Shown: positions 40,694-50,357, counted from the stretch's first letter. The stretch is 64,000 bases of DNA from Terriglobia bacterium (GCA_020073465.1 JAIQFC010000015.1:164074-228073); one strand, 5' to 3'. Program-made: numbers and translations. Notes: generated by a model from the letters alone, not told the origin.

Positions 40694-41965
40694 CTAGAGC
40701 CGCGATTCCACTTCGGCCAATCGCCGCGCAAGAAATCCCCGAGCAACCTCATTCGTCACCAGGGAAAGCGCCCGCCGATAGGAATCAGCGGCCCGCTCCC
40801 ACCGCTGCAATCGTCGCAGCAGGTCACCCCGGGCCGCCGGAAGCAGGTAGTATTCGCGAAGTTGCGCCTTCGCCTCTAGGTCATCGATCAGCCGCAATCC
40901 TGCCGCAGGCCCATCGGCCATCGCCACCGCCGCGGCATGATTCAGTTCCACCACCGGAGACGGCTGCACCCGCAGCAGCACTTCATACAGCGCGACGATT
41001 TGCCTCCAGTCTGTCTTCTCCGCATGCGCGGCTCGCCCGTGGACGGCGGCGATCGCCGCCTGCAGCGCATAAGGTCCCGCCCCTCCCGCACGCAGGGCTG
41101 ACTCGACCAGTTCCAGGCCTTCGCGGATTTCTTCCTGATTCCACAAGCTACGGTTCTGTTCTTCGAGAAGAACTGGCTCGCCCTTCGCGTCCACCCGCGC
41201 GCTCCGGCGCGAGTCATGCAGCAACATCAAGGCGAGCAACGCCTGCGCTTCGTTTTGACCAGGGAGCAGCTGGCACAGCAGTCGTCCCAGACGGATAGCT
41301 TCGGCGCAAAGTTCCTGGCGGATGGCCGTGTCTCCCGAGTTCGCGCTGTACCCCTCATTGAACACCAGGTAAACCACCAGCATGACCGCCTCGAGACGCT
41401 CGCCCAGCTGCTGTTCGGGCGGAACCTGGTAGGGAATCCGCGCGTCGCGAATCTTCTGCTTGGCCCGGACCAGCCGCTGGGCCATGGTCGGCAACGGAAC
41501 CAGAAAGCCGCGCGCGATCTCGTCCGTACTCAGCCCGCACAGAGTGCGCAAGGTGAGCGCAACTTGAGCCTCCAGCGCCAGCGCCGGATGGCAACAGGTG
41601 AAGATCAGACGCAGCCGGTCGTCGCCAAACGGATCGTGGTCATGCGGATCGTCATGGTTCAGACCACGCAGCATATTCTCCTGCGTCCCGGCGAGCTGCT
41701 GTTCCAGTTCTGCGATTTTCTGCAGTTCTTCGCGCTTGGACTCGAAGCGTTCCCGCCGCCGCAGCAAATCCACAGCTTTATGCTGCGCCGTCGAAACCAG
41801 CCAGGCGCGTGGGTTTGCGGGTATGCCTTCCTTCGGCCACTGCTCCACCGCCGCAGTGAAGGCCTCCTGCATCACCTCCTCCGCCAGCTCAAAGCTGCCC
41901 AGCAGCCGGATCAGACTGGCCAGAATCCTTCCTGACTCCTCCCGGAAGATGCGCTCAATGTCCAT
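40694..41965 (-). CDS. ECF-type RNA polymerase sigma factor with long C-terminal extension (ECF42-like)
   Basis: 'MDIERIFREESGRILASLIRLLGSFELAEEVMQEAFTAAVEQWP...LTLRTLCGLSTDEIARGFLVPLPTMAQRLVRAKQKI' plus C-terminal helical extension. Confidence 0.92.
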   Translation of the reverse strand: MDIERIFREESGRILASLIRLLGSFELAEEVMQEAFTAAVEQWPKEGIPANPRAWLVSTAQHKAVDLLRRRERFESKREELQKIAELEQQLAGTQENMLRGLNHDDPHDHDPFGDDRLRLIFTCCHPALALEAQVALTLRTLCGLSTDEIARGFLVPLPTMAQRLVRAKQKIRDARIPYQVPPEQQLGERLEAVMLVVYLVFNEGYSANSGDTAIRQELCAEAIRLGRLLCQLLPGQNEAQALLALMLLHDSRRSARVDAKGEPVLLEEQNRSLWNQEEIREGLELVESALRAGGAGPYALQAAIAAVHGRAAHAEKTDWRQIVALYEVLLRVQPSPVVELNHAAAVAMADGPAAGLRLIDDLEAKAQLREYYLLPAARGDLLRRLQRWERAADSYRRALSLVTNEVARGFLARRLAEVESRL

Positions 41966-42008
41966 CCGGCCTCCTCTCCAGAGGTTAGCCGGACGGACAT
42001 CCGCAAGG

Positions 42009-42368
42009 CTAGCTGGGCATGTCATGCGGAATGATGGGCCTCACCTCGATCGATCCCCACCGCGCCGTCGGAATCCGCGCGGCCACCCCGAGAACGTCAT
42101 CCAGGTCTTTGGCTTCAATCAGATAGTAGCCGCCCAGTTGCTCCTTGGTCTCGGCGAACGGACCGTCGGTTACGACCTGCTTCTTATCCCGCACCCGCAC
42201 GGTAGTCGCAGTGGAGGTGACATTCAGTTCATTCCCTCCACGGTAGTGCCCGCTTTGCACAATACTTTTGGTGAACTGCATGTATTCCTGAAGGATGGTG
42301 TTGCGCTCTGCTTCGTTCTTGGTGTCCCACTGAGCTTCGTTGCCATAAATCAGCAGCAGATATTGCAT
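42009..42368 (-). CDS. YCII-related (DGPF) domain protein
   Basis: 'MQYLLLIYGNEAQWD...VTDGPFAETKEQLGGYYLIEAKDLDDVLGVAARIP...GSIEVRPI'. Confidence 0.94.
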   Translation of the reverse strand: MQYLLLIYGNEAQWDTKNEAERNTILQEYMQFTKSIVQSGHYRGGNELNVTSTATTVRVRDKKQVVTDGPFAETKEQLGGYYLIEAKDLDDVLGVAARIPTARWGSIEVRPIIPHDMPS

Positions 42369-42614
42369 GGTTCTGGCCTCCTTTTTGGCCTTCTACGGGA
42401 TAGTCGATCAGGAATACGATTTTCGACACCATGCGCGGAACATTTTGCAGTGCCCCAATGAACCCCAAGGACACGAAAGAGCACAAAGACGTGGATCCTA
42501 AGGGGTTTCCTTGGTGCACCTTCGTGTCCTCTGTGGTTAATGAATTTATAACCCATCATACTTTCTCTTCTTTCCCGTCTCGTACGGGGACGAGATATGT
42601 TTAGATAGATTCCT

Positions 42615-43415
42615 ATGAAATATTGCCGCTTTCAACTGAATGGCGACGCCCACTACGGCCTGATCGAGTCGGTCGCCGGACGGGACACAATTCTGCGGAT
42701 TCTCCTTGCCCCGCCCGAAGAAGCCGGCGGGGATATGGAAAGCCTGCGCACGCGCCGGATCGACCCGATTCCGCTGGAGGGCGCGACCCTGTTACCTCCT
42801 GTACGCCCCTCGAAGATTGTCTGCATCGGCCGCAACTATCGCGAGCACGCTGAAGAACTCGGCCATGACGTGCCGAAGGAGCCTCTCCTTTTCTTGAAAG
42901 CCACGTCCGCTTTGCTCGCCCCCGGTGGAACCGTGCGCCGTCCGAAGATCTCCGAGCGCGTCGATCACGAAGGCGAGCTCGGCGTGGTCATCGGCAAAAC
43001 CTGCTATCAGCCCGCCGCAGATGAGGACGTTCGCCCGTACATCCTCGGCTATACCTGCGTGAACGATGTCACCGCCCGTGACCTGCAGAACAAAGACGGC
43101 CAGTGGAGCCGCTCCAAAGGTTTTGACACCTTCTGCCCCGTCGGCCCCCTGGTGACTGACGAGATTGATCCCTGGTCCGGCATCGGTGTCGAAACCCGCG
43201 TCAACGGCGCCGTCCGCCAGCAGGGAAACACCCGCGACCTGATCTTTACTCTGGACGTGCTGATCCGCCACATCGCACAAGCCATGACCTTGTTCCCCGG
43301 AGACCTGATTCCCACCGGCACCCCGTCAGGAGTCGGTCCGCTGGTAGCGGGGGATGTAGTTGAGGTCAGCGTGGAAGGCGTGGGCACGCTGAGGAATTCT
43401 GTGGTCGACGAGTAA
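42615..43415 (+). CDS. Fumarylacetoacetate hydrolase family protein
   Basis: 'IVCIGRNYREHAEELG', 'DHEGELGVVIGK', 'NDVTARDLQ', 'GDLIPTGTPSGVG'. Confidence 0.95.
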   Translation: MKYCRFQLNGDAHYGLIESVAGRDTILRILLAPPEEAGGDMESLRTRRIDPIPLEGATLLPPVRPSKIVCIGRNYREHAEELGHDVPKEPLLFLKATSALLAPGGTVRRPKISERVDHEGELGVVIGKTCYQPAADEDVRPYILGYTCVNDVTARDLQNKDGQWSRSKGFDTFCPVGPLVTDEIDPWSGIGVETRVNGAVRQQGNTRDLIFTLDVLIRHIAQAMTLFPGDLIPTGTPSGVGPLVAGDVVEVSVEGVGTLRNSVVDE

Positions 43416-43518
43416 GAAACCGTACTGGGGAAGAAAACGATGTGGCCCCCGTTTCGCGTCCTCCCAGAACACGATTCCGGCGTAAGATATATGACGTAGT
43501 CGCGGTTAGGAGGCTGGG

Positions 43519-43962
43519 ATGCTCTCCTGCATTTCTGATCCCGGTAAGCCTCTGCCTTCGGTGCGGATTGTCTGCGTGGTAGCTCTGACCCTGCTCTTAT
43601 CCGGTTGGACCACCTGTAGCGCGATGTTTGCGTTCAACAGCTGTGAAAGCTCGACTCCGCAGCCCCAAATCACATCACTCTCACCGGCCACAATTCCCGG
43701 GAACGCAGAACCAACCGTGCTTTCGGTGAACGGGAGCAATTTTGCCGCGCAATCGCAGATCATGTGGAACGGTACGGCATTACCGACCATGTTCATCAAC
43801 TCGCGTCTCTTGCAGACCACGATAACCGAACAGACCGTTGCTTCCTTCGGAGGTTCAGCGGGAAGCACGGTGCAGATTTCGGTTATGTCCACGGGGCCGG
43901 CCACCGTTGCGGGGTGTCCTAACGGCGGGAGTTCTTCCACGCTGGTTCTGGTCATCAATTAG
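43519..43962 (+). CDS. IPT/TIG-domain-like secreted protein
   Basis: Hydrophobic N-terminus; 'PQITSLSPATIPGNAEPTVLSVNGSNFAAQSQIMWNGTALPTMFINSRLLQTTI' IPT/TIG pattern. Confidence 0.75.
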   Translation: MLSCISDPGKPLPSVRIVCVVALTLLLSGWTTCSAMFAFNSCESSTPQPQITSLSPATIPGNAEPTVLSVNGSNFAAQSQIMWNGTALPTMFINSRLLQTTITEQTVASFGGSAGSTVQISVMSTGPATVAGCPNGGSSSTLVLVIN

Positions 43963-43978
43963 GGCGTTGCGGGATCGG

Positions 43979-44272
43979 CTACTGCAGCCGGAACCGCTCC
44001 TTCATCACCCGCTGCAGCCGCGGCTTGTACAGCAGGTCGTAGGCAAGTTCTTTATCCGGAAACATGGCAAGGGCCGCGCGCTTGGCGCCCGCGGCGAGTT
44101 CCGAGGCCTCTTCCACGGTCAGGCTCGGGTCCTGGCTGATCACCGACATCACCATGCTCATCATCAACTGCAGGCGCCGGATCTTCTTGCGTTCCTCTTC
44201 GCTCTCGCGCCGTGTTTCCTCCTCAGTCAGAGGAAAACTGCTCTCCCGACAAGCCCGCTCCGGAATGTTCAT
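43979..44272 (-). CDS. Conserved small hypothetical protein
   Basis: ORF MNIPERACRESSFPLTEEETRRESEEER...; coding-like composition. Confidence 0.5.
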   Translation of the reverse strand: MNIPERACRESSFPLTEEETRRESEEERKKIRRLQLMMSMVMSVISQDPSLTVEEASELAAGAKRAALAMFPDKELAYDLLYKPRLQRVMKERFRLQ

Positions 44273-44379
44273 GATGGCCCCTTTGAACCCACTTACCCGC
44301 GCGGCAGCGCCGCACAATCAACTCTCTAGTGTTTCCCAGTCAATCGTATCCGACTGCGCATGCTCCTGAGCGATATCGT

Positions 44380-44413
44380 TTTGGGAAGGGCACGGCTTCC
44401 AGCCGTGCCGCCC
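44380..44413. repeat. Palindromic repeat (family E), intergenic
   Basis: TTTTGGGAAGGGCACGGCTTCCAGCCGTGCCGCCC. Confidence 0.8.
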
Positions 44414-44759
44414 AGAGCCAATAACAGCGGGGCTTTAGCCCCTGAGGTAGTCAACCGACTCAATATGAGATGCCTGATCCCCTATTTCCACTGAAATTAG
44501 ATGATTTTCCCCAGCTCCGCGTTGCGGTCCACTTGTCTGCATTCTCTCCGAATTGGCGCCAAACGCAACTGCACGAAAGTGCTGTCCGCGATTCGTAATT
44601 TCGGAACCTAACCGCGCCCGCAACCCCAACCTTCAAAAGCTGCATTGGAGCCTGTGCTGTCCGATCGGACAGAAAGCCCGCCTCGCGGCAGGAGTAGAAT
44701 CGCACTGAAGCACGGGTTCAGACCGATTCTCCGGTCGGAACTCCAGAATTGGAGAGGTC

Positions 44760-45083
44760 ATGGCAGAGCTCCCAAAAGCACCGGCAGAAGCAGCACCACG
44801 TCCTGATCCCAATGAGAAACTGGTGAAGGTGTTTGAATCCGAGGAGGAGACCGAGGCCCTGGTCGTAAAAGGTCTGCTCGAGTCAGCGAGCATCGAGTGC
44901 GATCTCGCCCCACTCTCCCTCACCCAGTACGCCTTCCCCAATATCGGCGGCACCATCATTCAGGTGCGCGAGGAAGACGCGGAGACGGCGCTCCGCCTGA
45001 TTGCCGAGTACCGCCAGGGACAGCCGGAGGCTGACGAGGAAGAAGATGACACTTCTACTGAAGAACCGCCAGTGAAGTCGTGA
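44760..45083 (+). CDS. DUF2007-like putative signal-transducing protein
   Basis: 'EKLVKVFESEEETEALVVKGLLESASIECDL...IQVREEDAETALRLIAEYRQG'. Confidence 0.82.
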   Translation: MAELPKAPAEAAPRPDPNEKLVKVFESEEETEALVVKGLLESASIECDLAPLSLTQYAFPNIGGTIIQVREEDAETALRLIAEYRQGQPEADEEEDDTSTEEPPVKS

Positions 45084-47787
45084 CCGAGTGCCCATCGAGA
45101 AGAAACGTTACCGCTCCATCCAGATCCGTCCGGTAGACGCGCGCTCCCGAACTGTACAGGCGCTCCAGCACTTCGCGTCGCGGGAGTCCGAAGGAGTTGC
45201 GGAATCCCACTGAGATCACGGCAAAGCTGGGCCTCGCGACCGCCAGAAGTTCCGGCGTAGTCGAGTTCTGACCGCCGTGGTGCCCCACCCGCAGAACCTC
45301 GACCTTGGGATGATGCCGCGCCGCCACCCGCCGTTCGACCTTCTTCTGCGCATCTCCCTCCAGCAGCACCGACGCCCCGCCGAAACTGATCTGCAGCACC
45401 ATGGAATCATTGTTCTGAGGTTTTGGACCGACATACCACGTACGCGGCGGAAACAGCACACTCACCGTAGCCCCGCCAAAGTCAAACTCATCCCCCTCCC
45501 AGTGATGCACAACTGCAATCCCGAGGCCCTGCGCTTCCGCGATCAACTTCTCAAGCGCATAGCTCGGCGGGATCAGTCCCACCCACAACTCCTTTGGGTG
45601 AAAGTTCTTCAGCACCGATCCCATGCCCCCGATGTGGTCGGAGTGTCCGTGGCTGATGGCAACCGCATCGAGGTGCGAAATGCCCCGCGACCACAAGTAG
45701 GGCGAGACGACATCCTCCCCGAAATCGAGTTGCGAGCCGCCCGCCCCGATTGGCCCCCCCGCATCGATCAGCAGGGTATGTCCCCGTGGCGTAACCAGCA
45801 ACGTGGAATCGCCCTCCCCCACATCGATCGAAGTCATTTCCAGCAGGCTGGGATGAATCCTCGGTGTCGGCGCAATGAGCGCGAGGGCGAACGAGGCAAT
45901 CAGAATGGCCAGCAGTCCGCCGGCAGCCAGGACCACACGGCGACGAGCCAGCATCATCGCCAGCACCAGCGCCACGGCCGCTGCCGTGATCATGAGGACC
46001 GAGGGCGTTGCCACTCGCAGGTCCGCCAGGCGCAAGCCACCCATGCCGCGCACCGTGCCCGTAATACCCTCCAGAGCCCACGCGGTCAGGACCACCGGAA
46101 TCTTTGCCAGCAGCCGGGAAACATACCCCAGGCTGACCGCCGTGATCGCCGCCGGCATCATCAACTCCGTAAGCGGCACCACCACGATATTGGCCGGAAG
46201 CCCGATGGTCGTCGCGCGGTGGAAGTAGTACGCCATCGGCAGGGCCAATCCCATTTGCATGACCGCGGAGATGAACAGCAGTTCAAATGCTCCCAAGGCG
46301 AACCGTGCCACCACGCGTACGAGTCGCGCCGACCACCGCTCTCCCACGAATCGCGTAATCCTTCCCGCGACGAAGCGCAGATCGACACGAAACTGTGCGA
46401 CACGCGGAGGCAACACTCTTCCGTAGTCGTCCGAGTCCCAGTGGGCGAGTGCCCGTCTGTAAAGTTGCGAAGTGCGCTCCAGGATCGGCAGTCCAATCGC
46501 CGCCACAATCAGCACACACACAAACGTCATCTGGAAGCTGGGCGTGAAAAGCTGGCGCGGATCCAGGATCAGCAGCCCCAGTGCGGCCGCTCCCAGCGCG
46601 TTCACCATGGCGCGGTCGCGGTAGAGCAGTCGTGTCCCCAGGTAGATGGTGCACATGAGCGTCGCGCGCCAGACCGGCGCACCCACGTCAGTCAGGAAGG
46701 CATACGCAAAACAAGAGAACACGGTGAGCAATGTGGCGGGCACGTCCGTAACCCGCAGCCGGCGCAGAGTCCAGAACACCACAAACGCCAGTATGCTCAC
46801 GTTCATGCCCGACACGACAAGAATGTGATACGTCCCCGAACGCTGGAAGTCGACGCGCGTATCGCGATCGATGAAAGCTTCTTCCCCGATGACCATGGCG
46901 TCGATGAGCGCAGCCTGGCGCGCCGGCCACAGTTCATGCACCTTCGCAATCACGCTGCGATGGATGCCTGTTCGCCAGCGTTCAATCCGGGTGCCAACGA
47001 ACCCAGAGAGCAGCTCGACATTCTCCGCCTTGGTCGAAGCCAACGCCGCAATTCCGTTGCCCGCGAGATATCCCTGATAGTCGAAGGCCCCGGGATTGCG
47101 GAAATTCCGCGGCGGTTTCAGCTTTGCGGAAAAACGAATCCGCTCGCCGTAATGGAGGATACGCATTGAAGGCGAACCGGAAGTGTTTGCATCAGGTGAA
47201 CTGAAACCGGTCCCATTCGCGGTTTTGGGAAGGGCACGGCTTCCAGCCGTGTCGTTGTCGCCAGTTCCAGATTGAGTTTGTTCACCAGATTCCAAATTCC
47301 CACTCATCCGCGGACTGTAGACGCCAAGCCGGACCCCTGAGTGCACGGAGAAGCTCTGTCCCACCTCAGTCGTTGCCTCCTCGGTTTCGACGTCAACCGA
47401 CTGCGCGATCTCCTCCATCCCTCCTTGTCGCAGGCGCCCGTCCCGCGTGACGTGGGCCACGATCTGCAGTTCCTGCCCAGTAGCAAACTCCTGGATTGTG
47501 AGATCCACCTGCGGTGAAGTTCCCCGCATCTGGATGTGCAGCGCTCCTGCAAGAAAAAATGCGCCCAGAGCCAGCGCTCCTGCCAGCCAGACACGGCGAC
47601 GCACAAAATAGGCGCCGGACGCCAGGAAGGCTACTCCAGCCGCGACCCACCACAAGGCCGGCCGCCAAAGATACGCCCCGGCGACAATGCCTAGCACATA
47701 CGCCAGCGCAGCCCAAAGCATCGGTTGACGAGTTGGCTTGAGATGGAATGCGGGAGGCCCGGCGGGCGTGACAGCAGCGACTTCCAT
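45055..47787 (-). CDS. comEC: ComEC/Rec2 DNA internalization protein
   Basis: 'YHILVVSGMNVSILAFVVFWTLRRLR' competence domain; C-terminal metallo-beta-lactamase 'AVAISHGHSDHIGGMGSVL', 'LRVGHHGGQNSTTPELL'. Confidence 0.93.
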   Translation of the reverse strand: MEVAAVTPAGPPAFHLKPTRQPMLWAALAYVLGIVAGAYLWRPALWWVAAGVAFLASGAYFVRRRVWLAGALALGAFFLAGALHIQMRGTSPQVDLTIQEFATGQELQIVAHVTRDGRLRQGGMEEIAQSVDVETEEATTEVGQSFSVHSGVRLGVYSPRMSGNLESGEQTQSGTGDNDTAGSRALPKTANGTGFSSPDANTSGSPSMRILHYGERIRFSAKLKPPRNFRNPGAFDYQGYLAGNGIAALASTKAENVELLSGFVGTRIERWRTGIHRSVIAKVHELWPARQAALIDAMVIGEEAFIDRDTRVDFQRSGTYHILVVSGMNVSILAFVVFWTLRRLRVTDVPATLLTVFSCFAYAFLTDVGAPVWRATLMCTIYLGTRLLYRDRAMVNALGAAALGLLILDPRQLFTPSFQMTFVCVLIVAAIGLPILERTSQLYRRALAHWDSDDYGRVLPPRVAQFRVDLRFVAGRITRFVGERWSARLVRVVARFALGAFELLFISAVMQMGLALPMAYYFHRATTIGLPANIVVVPLTELMMPAAITAVSLGYVSRLLAKIPVVLTAWALEGITGTVRGMGGLRLADLRVATPSVLMITAAAVALVLAMMLARRRVVLAAGGLLAILIASFALALIAPTPRIHPSLLEMTSIDVGEGDSTLLVTPRGHTLLIDAGGPIGAGGSQLDFGEDVVSPYLWSRGISHLDAVAISHGHSDHIGGMGSVLKNFHPKELWVGLIPPSYALEKLIAEAQGLGIAVVHHWEGDEFDFGGATVSVLFPPRTWYVGPKPQNNDSMVLQISFGGASVLLEGDAQKKVERRVAARHHPKVEVLRVGHHGGQNSTTPELLAVARPSFAVISVGFRNSFGLPRREVLERLYSSGARVYRTDLDGAVTFLLDGHSVTTSLAVLQ
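47223..47253. repeat. Palindromic repeat (family E) inside the comEC coding sequence
   Basis: TTTTGGGAAGGGCACGGCTTCCAGCCGTGTCG; same string as 44380-44410. Confidence 0.85.
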
Positions 47788-47844
47788 AACACCCTGATAC
47801 TCAGCAATCAACCGTCAGCAACTCAGCCAATCGAGCCTGCGATG

Positions 47845-47876
47845 GCTGAATGCTGAGTGCTGAGTGCTGAGTGCTG
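47845..47876. repeat. Heptanucleotide tandem repeat (GCTGAGT), 4 units
   Basis: GCTGAAT GCTGAGT GCTGAGT GCTGAGT GCTG, upstream of comEC. Confidence 0.85.
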
Positions 47877-47889
47877 CCTTCTCTCCCGG

Positions 47890-49221
47890 TCACCGCACCA
47901 GGTGAAGAACAGTTTCCAGGTGATAGGTCTGCGGAAAAAGATCCACCAGATGCGCCCGTTCCACCCGGTAGCCCGCGCCCAGCAGTGGAACCAGGTCCCG
48001 CGCCAGCGTCGCCGGGTCACACGCAACATAGGTAATCCGTGGCGCGCCCACGCTTGCCAATGAGCGCGCCACGCTTTCTCCCAGACCACTTCGGGGCGGA
48101 TCCACCACCGCCAGGTCGGGCTTATGGGGGAGGACTGTACCCTTCCCGGACCACCCCTTGCTCAACGAATGGCCCAGATACTGCTCCGTAGTGGCTTGAA
48201 TCACCTCGCCATTCGAGGGCAAATTGTATTTCAGGTCCGACGCCGCAGTCTGTGACGCTTCAACCGAAACCACGTGACGAAAGTCACGCACCAGCACTGT
48301 GGAAAACAGTCCCACTCCGGCGTACAAATCCAGGACCAACTCTCCGGATCGCCCCTGCGTGACGATCTTCACGAGTTCATCGGTCAAATACCGGTTGGTC
48401 TGGAAGAACGCTCCCGCGCTGACCCGGTACGACGCCGATTGCGTTTTGTACGTCAGGTGCTGCTCGCCTAAGCTAACCAGGAATTCGTCCGGTTGCTTCG
48501 ATGGCGCCCGGGCCTGTGCCTCCCGGAATGCGGCGACGCCGGCAATCTCTGGCAGCAGTGCCCGCAATTCCTCCGCCCACGCCTTTACCGCGGCCCTTCT
48601 CGCCGCTGCGCTGCACGAGACTTCAACCAGCAGCTGCGTATCCTCCGCGTTGGAAGAGAACTCAACTTCGTAAATCCCTTCGGCGACCATGCCCGCTCGC
48701 CCGGTTTGCCACAGCGCCGCAATCCCGCGGTTTATCAGCGGCGAGCTGATGGGACACTCCTCAACGGGCAGCAACTCATGGGAGGCAAGCTTGAAGTACC
48801 CCGCCACGAACTCAGGCCGCCCTTGCACCTGCAGCCGTGACCGGTTGCGATAATTCCACGGCGGCGACGGATGCATTTCGATTTCGCACGCCAACTCCAG
48901 CTTGGCCATCCGCCGCAGATTCTCGCGCAAGATTTCTTTCTTGATCTCGAGTTGATGCTCGTAGCTGGCGTGCTGGTAGTGGCATCCGCCACATGCAGCA
49001 AAGTGGGGGCAGCCGGGCTGAATACGGTGCGGCGAAGCCTCAACAATGGTCTCAACCCTGGCGCGCGCGAAGCCCGGTTTCTGCTCAGTCAACGCCGCTT
49101 CGATCTTCTCTCCCGCAAGGACAAACGGCACAAACACCGCCTTGCCGCGCCCGCGTTCGTCGGCCGGAAGACGCGCCAATCCGTCGCCGCCATAGATCAG
49201 CTTTTCAATGGTGAGGGGCAA
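47890..49221 (-). CDS. Class I SAM-dependent RNA (uracil-5-)methyltransferase (TrmA/RumA family)
   Basis: 'PGCPHFAACGGCHYQHASYEHQLEIKKEI', 'FFQTNRYLTDELV', 'VLDLYAGVGLFS', 'VDPPRSGLG', 'YVACDPATLARDL'. Confidence 0.94.
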   Translation of the reverse strand: MPLTIEKLIYGGDGLARLPADERGRGKAVFVPFVLAGEKIEAALTEQKPGFARARVETIVEASPHRIQPGCPHFAACGGCHYQHASYEHQLEIKKEILRENLRRMAKLELACEIEMHPSPPWNYRNRSRLQVQGRPEFVAGYFKLASHELLPVEECPISSPLINRGIAALWQTGRAGMVAEGIYEVEFSSNAEDTQLLVEVSCSAAARRAAVKAWAEELRALLPEIAGVAAFREAQARAPSKQPDEFLVSLGEQHLTYKTQSASYRVSAGAFFQTNRYLTDELVKIVTQGRSGELVLDLYAGVGLFSTVLVRDFRHVVSVEASQTAASDLKYNLPSNGEVIQATTEQYLGHSLSKGWSGKGTVLPHKPDLAVVDPPRSGLGESVARSLASVGAPRITYVACDPATLARDLVPLLGAGYRVERAHLVDLFPQTYHLETVLHLVR

Positions 49222-49470
49222 GACTTGATTCTACGGCATCAGAAAGGCCAAACTTGGATTGCCGATTCCCAGTGGGAGCCAATCAGTATTCATCGGACAA
49301 GCAACCGTCTTGCTTGGTTCCGGCTTGCCGACGATAAGGGAGTTACTTGTGCTGGCTCGAGTAGAAACGCGGAGTGCGGTCGCGTGCGTGATGTGCCACT
49401 TGCTGTCAGTGGATCATGCATTTTAGCACGTGCATTTGCCAGATTGTTTGTTTACCCAGCCGCGGCCATA

Positions 49471-50247
49471 ATGCGCGTCATGAAGGCCGAAAGCGTTCCG
49501 CTCAACGATATCGAGATGTATTACGAAACTGAAGGCGCGGGAGAGCCGTTACTGCTTCTTCATGGCGGTGCGGGTTGCCAGGAACATTGGGTCCATGCAG
49601 GCCGTGACCAGTTTGTGCGCGAACATACGCTCATCAAGCCGGATGCACGCGGTCACGGTCGAACGACCAACCCCCACAAGACGATCACCCACCGGCAGTG
49701 TGCGCTGGACACCTTTGCTCTGCTGGACCATCTCGGTATCGCGAAATGTCGGGCGATCGGATTGAGCATGGGCGGCAATATCCTTCTCCACATGGCGACG
49801 CTGCAACCGGACCGGATCAAAGCGATGGTTGTGGTAAGCGCGGCTATGTATTTTCCGGAGCAGGCCCGGGCGATCATGAGACAGGTTCCGGCACCTGACA
49901 GCCAGCCGCCGCAAGAGTGGGAGACCATGCGCAATCGTCACAGACTCGGGGACCAGCAGATCGTGGCTCTGTGGGAATGGACCCGCGGGATGAAGGACAG
50001 TTACGACGACATGAATTTTACGCCGCCTTCTTTGTCCAGAATCACGGCCTCCACCTTGATCGTCTATGGAGATCGTGATCCTCTCTACCCGGTCGAGATG
50101 GCCGTAGAGATGTATCGCGCGATTCCCCGGTCCGCCCTTTGGGTCGTGCCCAACGGCGGCCATGGGCCCGTCTTCTTCGACGCCGCGCCTCAGTTTGCCC
50201 AAACCGCGCTGGCGTTCTTTCGAAGCTCGGCCAGTCCGCAAGCCTGA
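49471..50247 (+). CDS. Alpha/beta hydrolase
   Basis: 'LLLLHGGAGCQEHWV', 'AIGLSMGGNILLHMA' nucleophile elbow, 'VVPNGGHGPVF'. Confidence 0.92.
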   Translation: MRVMKAESVPLNDIEMYYETEGAGEPLLLLHGGAGCQEHWVHAGRDQFVREHTLIKPDARGHGRTTNPHKTITHRQCALDTFALLDHLGIAKCRAIGLSMGGNILLHMATLQPDRIKAMVVVSAAMYFPEQARAIMRQVPAPDSQPPQEWETMRNRHRLGDQQIVALWEWTRGMKDSYDDMNFTPPSLSRITASTLIVYGDRDPLYPVEMAVEMYRAIPRSALWVVPNGGHGPVFFDAAPQFAQTALAFFRSSASPQA

Positions 50248-50357
50248 CAGGCGTCACCTGCGCAGCCCATTACGAGAATCACGATCGTGAACAGCGACCA
50301 CTACCAATGACCGATTTTCTCCTCAGCCGGCAATCTGGAAATGGCGTATCGACAATG

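Noticed and set aside
45277-47169. 630-aa plus-strand ORF antisense to comEC
   Set aside because: His/Arg/Gln-rich shadow translation opposite a well-supported comEC
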